Assembly (NCBI RefSeq): GCF_016405965.1
Contig: NZ_JAEFCD010000001.1
Span: 320,530 to 384,529, forward strand
Source of the DNA: Alteromonas sp. IB21
GTDB lineage: Bacteria > Pseudomonadota > Gammaproteobacteria > Enterobacterales > Alteromonadaceae
Direction of reading: 5' to 3'
DNA length: 64,000 nt
Shown here: positions 16,650 to 25,909 of the stretch, one piece after another
Layout of the letters: each line of letters opens with the position of its first letter
Numbering within the stretch: the stretch's first letter is position 1
Program-made: the position numbers and the translations under genes
The notes under the pieces: model-generated
The model's database searches: none
Seen by the model: the letters and a program-made list of their open reading frames with translations, nothing else
What the model was told of the DNA's origin: nothing

Positions 16650-18218
16650 CTACTTTTTCAACTTGATAACATGACTCACAGAGGAGGGTAGTTGTGCTGC
16701 AATTTCATCAACAAAACTCAATGAGGCAATGACTACCACTGCATTGTCTTTAAAAAGACACTTATCTAGGGTGACCACTTCACACCCCATTATCTCCTTG
16801 ATAAATAACGCATTTCTATCTATTACCAATTCGACACTTATTGATGGCTCAAGCTTTTTTAAAAACTTTAAAACGTTGCGTCCCAATTCCCCGCCACCGT
16901 AGATGTAAACAGGATTTTCTCGATAAGGATATAACTCCCACCCCAGCATTGCGATTTCATCAGACGAAGATTTCTGCATATGCTGCGTTGACGTTACAAA
17001 CTCAGAGAGAGCCACTAAAGGTTCGGGGAGAACACTTTCATATAAGGCAAATAGCTGCTGTCGACTCTCATACCGCAACATCTTTTTACTTAAGCTAAAT
17101 GGTGTATTTCGATACCATAAAAGCGGTAAGGGTATGTTGACGATATTTTTGCCTGTAAATGAAAGCTTCAAGATGAGTTGCCAATCCTCCTCTCCTGCAA
17201 ACTCTCCACACTGAAAACCCTTGGCTTGTTCAAAAGCAACTTTGCGGTACAGTGCGCTAATGCCTCCTACACAGTTGTATAACAACGCTGATGACCAGTC
17301 TTTGGCATCATGGAATTGAATTAGCATGCCTTTTTCGTTTGCGAAATCAGGGATACCGTCGCCATCAAAAAAACAAAAAGCAACGGTAACAACATCAGCA
17401 TTTTCTCTTGATAGCGTGTCGCAGCAGAGGCGAAGTGCGTCTGGTGCGAGAATGTCATCATCATCAAGAAAAAATATATAGTCGCGGTTTGTATTTGCAG
17501 CGCCTTTATTTCTTGCGTTGGAGGCACCAAGGGGAGTTTTACTATCAATGATTTTAATATGTAGATTAGAAAATCGCGGGTCTTTCACCAAATCTGCTAA
17601 CTGTTCCCTTTCTAGTTGGCTACTCGCATCATTCACAATAACAACTTCAAGTCCGGTACCTTGCTGCGCTACAGACAAAAGAGTTAAAGGTAAATAATCT
17701 ATGCGATTATGGAAGGGGATGATAACCGAAACATCATCTATATTTATTTGCGAACGTTCATTTTTCAGCTGCGTTCTTTTTCTTTCTTGATGCTTTTCAA
17801 GATAACTTAGCAGCAAACCATTTTTGTCGATAAACCGTTTTGCGTTAGCATAATCCTGCTGAACTGAATGACAACCAAACCAGCGAATATTCCAGTACAT
17901 ACAGCGTTCAACGGTTTGATGCAAAACATTAGCAAAGTACCCAAGTCCAGCGTAACGAGAGAAATATATTGTATCGAAAGATGGATTCTTATAGAGCCAT
18001 AACGCTATCTCAGAAGGTGCCTTGAGGCTACTATCCCTGTGAGTGAACTGGCCCTGTTCTATAACTAAGAACTCGATATTATCAACTTTTTTAGAGGGTG
18101 CCCAAACCAGTCCTTCATCATCAAACAAAATGACTTGCGCGTTCTCTAATGAGCTCACCAAAGACTCAACCTGTTCAAGCTCCTGTTTCCATCCAACTAT
18201 AAGAATGCTTTTGTTCAT
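16650..18218 (-). CDS. GT2 glycosyltransferase with C-terminal Rossmann-like module
   Basis: The 522-residue protein has an N-terminal portion of about 165 residues without recognisable motifs. A GT2 domain follows, starting VSVIIPFHNRIDYLPLTLLS with VVIVNDAS and the metal-binding FFLDDDD stretch. A GEFAGEEDWQL motif, typical of the ED acceptor site, comes later. Residues 437-522 are the shared module (VYIYGGGELGRN, then AVVVIASLSFVDEI). It is in the minus-strand operon 9 bp downstream of another GT2 gene. It probably adds a sugar to flagellin or to a surface glycan; donor and acceptor are unknown. Confidence 0.82.
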   Translation of the reverse strand: MNKSILIVGWKQELEQVESLVSSLENAQVILFDDEGLVWAPSKKVDNIEFLVIEQGQFTHRDSSLKAPSEIALWLYKNPSFDTIYFSRYAGLGYFANVLHQTVERCMYWNIRWFGCHSVQQDYANAKRFIDKNGLLLSYLEKHQERKRTQLKNERSQINIDDVSVIIPFHNRIDYLPLTLLSVAQQGTGLEVVIVNDASSQLEREQLADLVKDPRFSNLHIKIIDSKTPLGASNARNKGAANTNRDYIFFLDDDDILAPDALRLCCDTLSRENADVVTVAFCFFDGDGIPDFANEKGMLIQFHDAKDWSSALLYNCVGGISALYRKVAFEQAKGFQCGEFAGEEDWQLILKLSFTGKNIVNIPLPLLWYRNTPFSLSKKMLRYESRQQLFALYESVLPEPLVALSEFVTSTQHMQKSSSDEIAMLGWELYPYRENPVYIYGGGELGRNVLKFLKKLEPSISVELVIDRNALFIKEIMGCEVVTLDKCLFKDNAVVVIASLSFVDEIAAQLPSSVSHVIKLKK

Positions 18219-18227
18219 CAGTCTTCT

Positions 18228-19412
18228 CTATACTCGTAACACCAATCCTTCGAAGCCACAGTTTTCAAGTATCGCTTGCATTGACTGTTGATAGCTTAAA
18301 GAGCAAATAACAACGGCACTCGCAGCATTGAAACTATTGAGATTTAAAGGCAAAACTTCTATTCCCTTAAATATTTGTCCAGCTTTAAAGGTATCTATGA
18401 CGATGGGCTTAACATTCATTGTAAGTGATGTTTCGACAGCACGCTCGGCTATATCATTAGCGCCAAATATATACAGTTCTGTAATTAAAGAGTTGTCCAG
18501 AGCAGCAATCTGACTGCACAAATACTCAATCCTCTTGAATTTATGCCTGTTCGAAAAAATAAAGTTCAATGAAGAATTAATATTGCTTTGGGCACCTTTA
18601 TTTAAACCCACAGCACTCCTCAATGATTTCAATAGCGTAAACTTTTCTCTTAACTCTTTCGCATAACTTTTCTTATTGTGCCAACGCGTTGTTTGAACAT
18701 GTTTTCTAAATTTATTCAGAGGGATACAAGTGAAAGCAATGTCATGCGACAACAGTATTCTATTGTAAAGCGCCCAATCTGCGCAGTATTTGAAGTCGCA
18801 TTCACGGAGGTTCTTTTTCAAAACTGAAGCGTTAAACAATACCGCACTTACGTTAGGTATTACATTGCGATAAGCCATGTAGTCTGTAACAAAGTCTCTT
18901 CCCTTCATGAAGAAGTCTTGCTTCCACAGCCCATCGTCAGAATAGTGATGAGAGGAGTAGTCATACCTAGCGATAATTTGACTACTTTCATCAATTATTT
19001 CGCTGTCGCAGTAAGCCATGCCGACTGAGGGATTGTCCTTTAAAATAGAAAGAAGTGTGGTAATCAATTCTGGCTCAGCTTCGTCATCGCTCTCGGCTAT
19101 CCAAATAAAATCGCCTTTAGCTAATGAAACCCCTTTTATCCATTGTTTTATAGGTAATCCTGAATTTGAATTGTTGACGTACAAGCCAACAACTTTCTCA
19201 CAGGCTGAAGCAAATGCGGTAAGCACTTCCTCGCTTTTATCAGGACTACCATCATCTAGCAATATAATTTCAATATTACTATGCGTTTGGTTGATGATAG
19301 TGCTGAGTCTTTTCTCAAGGTACTTTTCGTGCCTGTAGTTCGGTACAATCACAGATACCAATGGCGTGCTGTTCATTGTTGCTATTTCAGCGGCCTTGTC
19401 AGAAAAATTCAT
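18228..19412 (-). CDS. GT2 glycosyltransferase with C-terminal Rossmann-like module
   Basis: This 394-residue GT2 enzyme has the start VSVIVPNYRHEKYLEKRLST, the IILLDDGSPD motif and the IAESDDEAE acidic site. It then has a CDWALYNRI-like acceptor-site segment. Residues 312-394 carry the shared module in its most divergent form (ELYIFGANDIAER, then AVVICSLSYQQSM). The start overlaps the MAF gene stop by 4 bases, so it is translationally coupled to the flagellin glycosyltransferase. That coupling supports a role in extending the flagellin-linked glycan, which is inference. Confidence 0.83.
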   Translation of the reverse strand: MNFSDKAAEIATMNSTPLVSVIVPNYRHEKYLEKRLSTIINQTHSNIEIILLDDGSPDKSEEVLTAFASACEKVVGLYVNNSNSGLPIKQWIKGVSLAKGDFIWIAESDDEAEPELITTLLSILKDNPSVGMAYCDSEIIDESSQIIARYDYSSHHYSDDGLWKQDFFMKGRDFVTDYMAYRNVIPNVSAVLFNASVLKKNLRECDFKYCADWALYNRILLSHDIAFTCIPLNKFRKHVQTTRWHNKKSYAKELREKFTLLKSLRSAVGLNKGAQSNINSSLNFIFSNRHKFKRIEYLCSQIAALDNSLITELYIFGANDIAERAVETSLTMNVKPIVIDTFKAGQIFKGIEVLPLNLNSFNAASAVVICSLSYQQSMQAILENCGFEGLVLRV

Positions 19413-22400
19413 CGCTCACTTCCAAAGCCCCACCACATAATATTATTTTCAATTTGTTGATGTGCTTCACGTTTGCTCACCCCTTCAAAAAACATCGACT
19501 CAACCTTTGGCTTGCCAACACATACAACACCTCTATTACCCAATTTATCGACTATGTAGTCATTATATTGAGCGTTATCCTTTGGAATCATAATGTAATT
19601 TGGATAATCGATATAGCTGACATGATCTGGGAACATACTTAACACATGTTCTGCATAATCCCTTAAACCATCTGAAACTTCTTTACTTTCACCCACAAAA
19701 TAAAGCTTTGGCAGAATGACTAGTGCAATCTTTTTCTGAATCCAAGCCTTTACAGTCCAAGATGCTTTATTAATTGAATGATAGAAAACAGTTTCACCAT
19801 TAAGGTACGCATCAACGTCATATTTAAAGTCAAACACTGGATGATGATATAAAATCGTATTTTGTTTACAGAAGAAATCTGCTAACGCTTTCTGGGATGT
19901 ATCTTTATCAATTTGTACAACGACATGTGCCCCAGACATACTTTCTTTCGTAGGGTAATTTTTTTCGTCACAGAGTAATGCGGTCTCATTATTGTTAGTG
20001 TTGGGCTCGAACCACTGTTTGTCTATTTCAGAAACCGCATCTAAATATTGTTTTATGAATTTATTATCGTTCTCACTCAAATTAGATCGTGCGGTAAATT
20101 GTTGGCTTTGTTCTTTTATAAAAATAGCCTCACGCTCTGGCACAAAACTAGAGACGTGATCGAATATGTGATTCCCTTGCAGGATCGCACCTCGAATCAT
20201 TTCTAGTGTTTCAAGCCATGCTTCCCTTAGCATATTGAGACGTGACACTTTTTCGTATTCTGATTCATCCGAATAAAGCAACTTACTGAATGCAGAATTA
20301 GCAAAATTTACCGTACCGTAAAGATAATAGAAAAGAAGTGACCTTCCCTCTTGATATGACGAAAACAACTTCTTTTTAAGTTTTTCTGTGTAGTGCTCTG
20401 CATCGTCCGACACTTCAAAAGCATCTTGCGTCATCGCTACAAACTCATTCAATTGTTTTTCTAAGGTTGACTGGTCGTAAAAACTATCGTACTCGTGTAA
20501 AAAATCGCGTTCTTCCGACAAAGGTTGAAATGCTTCAGCCTTAACTTTTCTCAACACCTCCTCTTTTTCATAGGCAGATGTCACTAACAGGATGTCGTCT
20601 ACAGGTAATGGTTTCGCGCCAACAATAAGCGCACCGTCACTTGTGTTAAAACAATCTACTTTAGTTTTTGCAAGCGTGCGCTCAATAATGGCTTTGGAAA
20701 CTTTAAATTCATACTTGGTAAACACACTTTTCTTGAAATTTCCTGGCACCACGATGTTGGTATTATGCCGTTCTTTATAACTATATTTTTCCTTTCCATG
20801 ATTGTCATAATAGCCAGACTGCTTTGAATGATGTTTATCTTGTTCTGCAAAACCTAAATCGACTCCGAACAAGTAAAGCTGCTGAAATCCCATCAATGTA
20901 AACAGGTTTATAGCAAAATTGGATACCGTAGGATAAGCAAACTGAAGTTCTTCGTAGTTTTTTTCACCGAGTAACTTTAGTGAAGAAACCGTAGAAGATT
21001 CACCTTCTTTAAATGCGATATAGGTATTTCTAAACAACTTACATGTATCTGGATGAATTCCATTACATGACAACAAGTCCACTTGCTTTAAATAAGCAAA
21101 GTCGTTAATCCGGCAGCTCCAATCAAAAGTAGAACGATTTTGTTCGATTTCTGCATGGAAATCTGGAACTATGCCATTTTTATACAACGGCATAAGCGCT
21201 GTACCACACGAGACCACGATAGCTTTGTCTTTAAAAGACTTGATAGCATCGATTGTGCTATCTAGTGACGGGCCATTTCCTACGATGAAGACTGCAATAT
21301 CCTTGTCTGCTAGTGATAGTTTTTTTGCAGGATCCTTTAAAAGAAGTGGATACTTTCTACCTATGGTTTCTTTTGTATGCGCAATGCCGTAGCGAGCATG
21401 ATCAAAGTTTTCACCCATGGCAATAACAACTTGCAACTGCTCACGCAGCTGACTAATGGTATGAACCATCTTGGTGTTATGATAGGTTTGATAAAAGTAT
21501 GTATTAGCAAGAATGTAGGGACCAACAGAATAAAACTGATTCAGCAAATCTCTAAATAGATTTGAGCCATCATCTCCAACATTAATGTATAGACGTCCGC
21601 CTTTCTGGTCGATGCGCTCAAGAATACTTGCCCAGTCTATTAAATAAAGCGATGCATAGAATAGGTCGCGACTAGGCTCACAGACGAAGAGCTTTTCAAC
21701 ATCGTTGTTCTCAAACAACGTTTCTAACTGAGGTCCAATACCAAATAGAATTAGCGACTTTATCTGCTCGGGTAGCTTACTTGTTTTATCTCCTGCGTCT
21801 TTTAGAAGTTTCTCTGCCTTTTTAACAAACTGAAAGTGTTGATAATGCTTCAGCTTAACCCCGTTATACCCCAATATTAAGCCATCTTTATTCGGATACT
21901 CTTTGAAGTTTTCGAAATTTATACTGGCATCTTCAAATGGTGAATCACTGTACCAATTAGCTAGAGATACTTTGCTAAATATGTTTACTGCACCGCGCGC
22001 GTCCTGCATTGGAACCCAATAATTAGGTGTGTAGCATTCAAATTCATTGGCAATATTCGGGACGTAGCGTTTAAAAGCTTCTACATTGAGAGTAAAACGC
22101 TCCTCTTTGCTCGCCTCATCAAGTCGCTCCATTGAAACAGGTTTGTTCCAATGCGGCAGGAGACTTTCCTCAGACTTTCTTAGCTGTTTGCTGATACCAT
22201 CTTTTTGAAAGTTCTCCCAACTAGAAGTAAGTAATGCATTTTCGAGAAGGTTGAACGTATTGTGATTATAATGCCGATAAAAATAAAAACCTGAAATTGG
22301 AAAATGCGTTTTCAGTTCCTCTATGTCATTAGACATAGATATACCACTATTTTTTAATTGAAAATAAAGTGCAGTGCCTTTCGACTTGGCCGTTTCTAGT

Positions 22401-22942
22401 ATGACTTTCCAATTTGACGTATAGAGTGAAGCAAAAAAATATTGCTCTTCCGGCTCATAAATAACAAGGTGTTTGATGTTATGGTTTTCAACCAAGGTTC
22501 GAATATGAAAGCCTAAGCCCACTCCCATAACAACGAGTAAATTAATATCTTTTGTTAAAGGGGGTTGCGATAAGTACCTGTCATAAATAGGTAAGTAATG
22601 TTCATCGTTGGAGTTATAGCTTACATTTCTGTCTAGATCGCAATAGGTACAGTGAAGTAATTTTTCAACATACTGAGCTTGAACTTCCTTCTCGGGTGAC
22701 AAATCGTAGAATGTACGACCGTTGCTGTAATTGACAATATTAAGTTCGCCATTCCGATTAGTAAAAATGGAAATATCTAGCGTTGCAGCTTGCACAATTT
22801 TATCGACTATATTAGGTACATACGCCTTGAATGCCCCGAAATTTCGCCGATAATTTTGTGTAACTCGTTCAGCGAGTTTCTTTTCTAGCTCGCTTTGTTT
22901 CTTTTCATCTGGGTCTAAGTGGATTCTAATATCTTTTAGCAT
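19409..22942 (-). CDS. MAF-family flagellin glycosyltransferase (DUF115/MptE-like), very large
   Basis: The 1177-residue protein belongs to the motility accessory factor family, cytoplasmic transferases that put sugars, often nonulosonic acids, on flagellin before export. The MptE-like core lies at about residues 548-740 with FIVGNGPSLDSTI and the conserved LFGVDLGF segment. The N-terminal half has a duplicated region. Residues about 134-182 (LLVVMGVGLGFH ... EPEEQYFFASLY) and about 395-442 (LILFGIGPQLET ... EPSRDLFYASLY) align well. It is longer than common MAF proteins. It heads the glycosyltransferase operon and lies next to fliT/fliS. No nonulosonate synthesis genes are in this window, so its donor may come from elsewhere. 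Confidence 0.88.
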   Translation of the reverse strand: MLKDIRIHLDPDEKKQSELEKKLAERVTQNYRRNFGAFKAYVPNIVDKIVQAATLDISIFTNRNGELNIVNYSNGRTFYDLSPEKEVQAQYVEKLLHCTYCDLDRNVSYNSNDEHYLPIYDRYLSQPPLTKDINLLVVMGVGLGFHIRTLVENHNIKHLVIYEPEEQYFFASLYTSNWKVILETAKSKGTALYFQLKNSGISMSNDIEELKTHFPISGFYFYRHYNHNTFNLLENALLTSSWENFQKDGISKQLRKSEESLLPHWNKPVSMERLDEASKEERFTLNVEAFKRYVPNIANEFECYTPNYWVPMQDARGAVNIFSKVSLANWYSDSPFEDASINFENFKEYPNKDGLILGYNGVKLKHYQHFQFVKKAEKLLKDAGDKTSKLPEQIKSLILFGIGPQLETLFENNDVEKLFVCEPSRDLFYASLYLIDWASILERIDQKGGRLYINVGDDGSNLFRDLLNQFYSVGPYILANTYFYQTYHNTKMVHTISQLREQLQVVIAMGENFDHARYGIAHTKETIGRKYPLLLKDPAKKLSLADKDIAVFIVGNGPSLDSTIDAIKSFKDKAIVVSCGTALMPLYKNGIVPDFHAEIEQNRSTFDWSCRINDFAYLKQVDLLSCNGIHPDTCKLFRNTYIAFKEGESSTVSSLKLLGEKNYEELQFAYPTVSNFAINLFTLMGFQQLYLFGVDLGFAEQDKHHSKQSGYYDNHGKEKYSYKERHNTNIVVPGNFKKSVFTKYEFKVSKAIIERTLAKTKVDCFNTSDGALIVGAKPLPVDDILLVTSAYEKEEVLRKVKAEAFQPLSEERDFLHEYDSFYDQSTLEKQLNEFVAMTQDAFEVSDDAEHYTEKLKKKLFSSYQEGRSLLFYYLYGTVNFANSAFSKLLYSDESEYEKVSRLNMLREAWLETLEMIRGAILQGNHIFDHVSSFVPEREAIFIKEQSQQFTARSNLSENDNKFIKQYLDAVSEIDKQWFEPNTNNNETALLCDEKNYPTKESMSGAHVVVQIDKDTSQKALADFFCKQNTILYHHPVFDFKYDVDAYLNGETVFYHSINKASWTVKAWIQKKIALVILPKLYFVGESKEVSDGLRDYAEHVLSMFPDHVSYIDYPNYIMIPKDNAQYNDYIVDKLGNRGVVCVGKPKVESMFFEGVSKREAHQQIENNIMWWGFGSER

Positions 22943-23116
22943 TTTTCGACTCCAGCGCCTTAATCAAAGAGCTCTGCCAATTATACGATTTCTAAAATTT
23001 TAGTTTTATTTAAGAACGAGACATAATTTTGACGCAACAAGAGGAGTTTACAGGAGGCTCAAGTATAAAAGCTATGTCAAATGAATAAACCAATGCTGTC
23101 TAAAGCAAAAATACTT

Positions 23117-23434
23117 CTATTTGTATTTTTTGACTGCAGCCTTACCTCTAACAAATTGAATAATCTCTTCTTTTGAAGATTCAAGCAATTTAAAGGCCAA
23201 CTCCTCGAGGAGGCGATTGACGATCAATTCTTTTTCAGAAAATTGCCGCTTTTCGCTAACAGAAAGTGAGTTTAAGTGGTCTTTTATTAGGCAATCTCGC
23301 TCTGCTAACAATGTTCTCAGCATAGCGTAATCAGAGGGTTTTTCTTGGTCCAACAGTAACTGCGCCGCAATGCTTTCGTTTAAGTTTTGCAGCGCTGTTG
23401 GCGTTAAAGAGTGGTTAAGGTCTTGTAGTTTCAC
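23117..23434 (-). CDS. fliT: FliT-like flagellar chaperone
   Basis: The protein is short (105 residues), highly charged and predicted helical, without signal peptide. It sits directly after fliS with a 4-base overlap, the usual position of fliT, whose product binds the filament cap protein FliD. Sequence motifs in this family are weak, so the name rests on position, size and helical character. The ending KGAAVKKYK-like basic tail is not diagnostic. It is the last gene of the flaG-fliD-fliS-fliT unit. Confidence 0.6.
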   Translation of the reverse strand: MKLQDLNHSLTPTALQNLNESIAAQLLLDQEKPSDYAMLRTLLAERDCLIKDHLNSLSVSEKRQFSEKELIVNRLLEELAFKLLESSKEEIIQFVRGKAAVKKYK

Positions 23435-23859
23435 ACAGCTTGTCGTTTCTGACGCTGGGCTTCGTAAGCTTCCTGTTTCGCCTCTTCAGGAATTTGTACC
23501 CATGCATCTCGAATAGGTGTTAATAGGCTAGACACTTCATCTAACATATTCAAGTCGTTGTTAAAATGTGCATCGTTCAAGCGCTCAATCATATAGTTAT
23601 ATAGCGCAAACATATTCTCTGCGACTTCACCGCCTACTTCCAAATCAAGAGTGTCACGCAGATGCATTATGATCGCATTCGCTTTTGAAATGAAATCGGC
23701 TTTGGCTACCAATTCTTTGCGTTCCATGGCCCCTTTAGCGTATGCAATCCTGTCCAATGCGCCTTGAAGAAGCATAAGTGTAAGTTTATGCGGATCGGCA
23801 TTAGCAATATCTTGCTTAAGGTTACCTTTGCGATACGCATTTATACCTTTAAGTGACAT
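23431..23859 (-). CDS. fliS: Flagellin export chaperone FliS
   Basis: The 142-residue helical protein starts MSLKGINAYRKGNL and has the family core DPHKLTLMLLQGALDRIAYAKGAME. It also has the segment NMFALYNYMIERL, where FliS normally has LYxYMxxRL. FliS binds newly made flagellin and prevents its polymerisation in the cytoplasm. It follows fliD with a 22-bp gap and overlaps the fliT-like gene by 4 bases. Confidence 0.95.
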   Translation of the reverse strand: MSLKGINAYRKGNLKQDIANADPHKLTLMLLQGALDRIAYAKGAMERKELVAKADFISKANAIIMHLRDTLDLEVGGEVAENMFALYNYMIERLNDAHFNNDLNMLDEVSSLLTPIRDAWVQIPEEAKQEAYEAQRQKRQAV

Positions 23860-23881
23860 AAAAACTCCAAATTTATGTTAT

Positions 23882-25312
23882 TTATAGCGACGCTAAAAGC
23901 GCGGAACCAGTTTGGTTTAATTGCGCAACGGTTTGGTCGAGGTTTAAATATTTATCTCGAAGGATTTCTTCATAATTCAACATACGCAGTTCGAGAGTCT
24001 CACGCTCATCAAATAAATCATCCCGATCATCCTTGGCCGCGCGCTCTCTTAAGCTAATTAGTCCACTAAATGAGGTATATTCTTTAGAGAAGTCATAAAG
24101 TCGAGTCGCGATGCCTTCGTCAGGATCTGTAAACAATTTTGCTATTTCATCAAAGTTATCTTCTAAAGCATCTTCTAGTCTGTCTTCGCCAGAACCCAAT
24201 CCAAAATCAGTTGTGCCGACTTCGAGCTTTCCGTCATCATTAAATTCAATACCGATCTGGAAGAGCCCACCTAATGAGGAAGAACTTACGCTATCGCCAA
24301 CGATAGAAGCTAATCCGCTTTGTATACCGCGCAGTAGTGAATCTCCTGCTAATGCGCCATCGTCTTCAAGCTCAGATTCACCATAGCGCGTCAGGGTTTT
24401 TATTTCATCAATCAGAGAATTGTAGTTATCGACAAAATCTCTAATTTTTTTATCTAAACCTTCTTTGTCATAACCAATATTCAGTTTAGTAGCTAAGAAA
24501 TCGCCTGCAGCATCTTTAGGTGAGACTTCATTTACTTCAAATGAAACGTTTTGAATCGTGTTTTCAAATTCATTGGAGCTACTCTGAACTTCGATACCGT
24601 CAATATAAGCAACTGCATTTTTAGCACTCTGAATATTTACGGCACTGATATTATTTGTGCCTCCTGCCGTTGACAATCTATCTAACTCTGCAGCGCCAGT
24701 GTCATTGGTAATAACGAGATCGTTCCCATCGCCGGTTTCGTTCGACGAAAATACTAAACGAGGCCCTGCACCGGTTCCTGTATCAATGATGTTTGCGGTT
24801 ACACCAAAGTTGTTATCAGAGTTGTTTATTTTTTCGCGTAATGCGGTGAGTGACATCCCAGCGGTAACGTCTACGGTAAAGCTTTTGCTTCCGCCCACGT
24901 CAAACGTTAATGAGCCTGTTCCTGAGGTAAGTACGGGATCGCTGCTTGACGTAAATGCACCTGCGTCTGTTGTAATTCGACTGCCAGACGCTAGCTGCTC
25001 TACAACAATTTCGTAACTCCCGCGAAGCGCTGAGTTAGAAGCCTCGGCAGAAAGAACATCATTGTCTTCTGAAGGATTAGAAATGGTGGGCTCACGACCA
25101 TTGATGCCGTTGTCGCTTCTTAATTCGTCAACAGCGTCCTTAAAGTCAGAGAGCTTAGACTTTATTTTACCAAGGCCAGATATTTCAGCCTCGATACGCT
25201 CTTCTTTTGCGTTCAAACGCTCCTCTTTAGGTTGGCGTTCTGCGCTAAGAAGTTGCTGTACAAGATCATCAAGGGCTAAACCCGATCCTACACCTAGAGA
25301 CTGAATTGTCAT
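23882..25312 (-). CDS. fliD: Flagellar filament cap protein FliD
   Basis: The 476-residue protein has the N-terminal FliD motif SLGVGSGLALDDLVQQLLSAE and a serine/threonine- and glycine-rich middle. The C-terminal D0-type helical segment contains FVDNYNSLIDEI and YLNLDQTVAQLNQTGSALLASL. FliD caps the filament tip and guides flagellin folding. The protein is exported by the flagellar type III system and has no signal peptide. It lies 13 bp downstream of flaG. A possible internal sigma-28 site lies inside flaG at 25588-25614. Confidence 0.95.
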   Translation of the reverse strand: MTIQSLGVGSGLALDDLVQQLLSAERQPKEERLNAKEERIEAEISGLGKIKSKLSDFKDAVDELRSDNGINGREPTISNPSEDNDVLSAEASNSALRGSYEIVVEQLASGSRITTDAGAFTSSSDPVLTSGTGSLTFDVGGSKSFTVDVTAGMSLTALREKINNSDNNFGVTANIIDTGTGAGPRLVFSSNETGDGNDLVITNDTGAAELDRLSTAGGTNNISAVNIQSAKNAVAYIDGIEVQSSSNEFENTIQNVSFEVNEVSPKDAAGDFLATKLNIGYDKEGLDKKIRDFVDNYNSLIDEIKTLTRYGESELEDDGALAGDSLLRGIQSGLASIVGDSVSSSSLGGLFQIGIEFNDDGKLEVGTTDFGLGSGEDRLEDALEDNFDEIAKLFTDPDEGIATRLYDFSKEYTSFSGLISLRERAAKDDRDDLFDERETLELRMLNYEEILRDKYLNLDQTVAQLNQTGSALLASL

Positions 25313-25325
25313 ACTTTACCTCAAA

Positions 25326-25814
25326 CTAAACTTGATTGTTGATAAACACTCCCACACTGTCCCCAACATCCTGTTGTAACTCTTGGATCCGATCGGCAAG
25401 CTTTAACACTTCTTCTGAAGGTATTTGCCTTATAACATCACCAGATTTTGAATCCTTAACTGTCACCACCGAACGATTAGTATCTTCGTCAATAGTAAAC
25501 GCTAAATCCCGATTCTGAACCTTTAAGAATGATTCAACTTTCGCAACAGCATCATCTAACTCAATACCATTGCGCTCTTCTTCACTTTTATCGGCCTGCG
25601 TTTGAGAACCTTGAGAAAGAATTTGCTGCCTTTCTGTATTATTCGATTCACCAATTGCCAATCGCGTATTGCCTCGACGCGTATCGCTAGATGTAGCCGG
25701 TTCACTACTTTCAAGAACAGAAGTGTTATTCTGAATATCTGCTTCAACAACTTCAGAATTCTTAGGAGCTAGTGATGCAAACACTTGGCCAATTTGGGTA
25801 TTTTGAATTTCCAC
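25326..25814 (-). CDS. flaG: FlaG family protein
   Basis: The 162-residue protein has the C-terminal FlaG core: VAKVESFLKVQNRDLAFTID, RSVVTVKDSKSGDVIRQIPS and EEVLKLADRI. The N-terminal half is low-complexity, rich in Ser, Asn and Glu. FlaG affects filament length in other polar flagellates. The start is GTG at 25814, preceded by GGGAGGT at good spacing. It is the first gene of the flaG-fliD-fliS-fliT unit, just downstream of the flagellin 1 terminator. Confidence 0.9.
   Translation of the reverse strand: MEIQNTQIGQVFASLAPKNSEVVEADIQNNTSVLESSEPATSSDTRRGNTRLAIGESNNTERQQILSQGSQTQADKSEEERNGIELDDAVAKVESFLKVQNRDLAFTIDEDTNRSVVTVKDSKSGDVIRQIPSEEVLKLADRIQELQQDVGDSVGVFINNQV
25588..25614 (-). promoter_or_regulatory. 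Possible internal sigma-28 promoter upstream of fliD
   Basis: Inside flaG the minus strand reads TCAAGGTT, 11 bases, then a perfect GCCGATAA. The -35 matches 6 of 8. It would produce a transcript for fliD-fliS-fliT starting about 270 bases before fliD. Being within coding sequence it may be chance. Confidence 0.35.
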
Positions 25815-25842
25815 GTAATACCTCCCGACTGAAACAACAAAA

Positions 25843-25871
25843 CGGGCCCTTGCTTAAAAAGCAAGCACCCG
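25843..25871 (-). terminator. Terminator of flagellin 1
   Basis: A 13-bp near-perfect stem (two mismatches) with a 3-base loop. On the minus strand it is followed by TTTTGTTGTTTC. It lies 39 bp after the flagellin 1 stop. Confidence 0.75.
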
Positions 25872-25909
25872 CTACATCTCAACTAAGGTCGCTATTTTAA
25901 TAGTATAGC

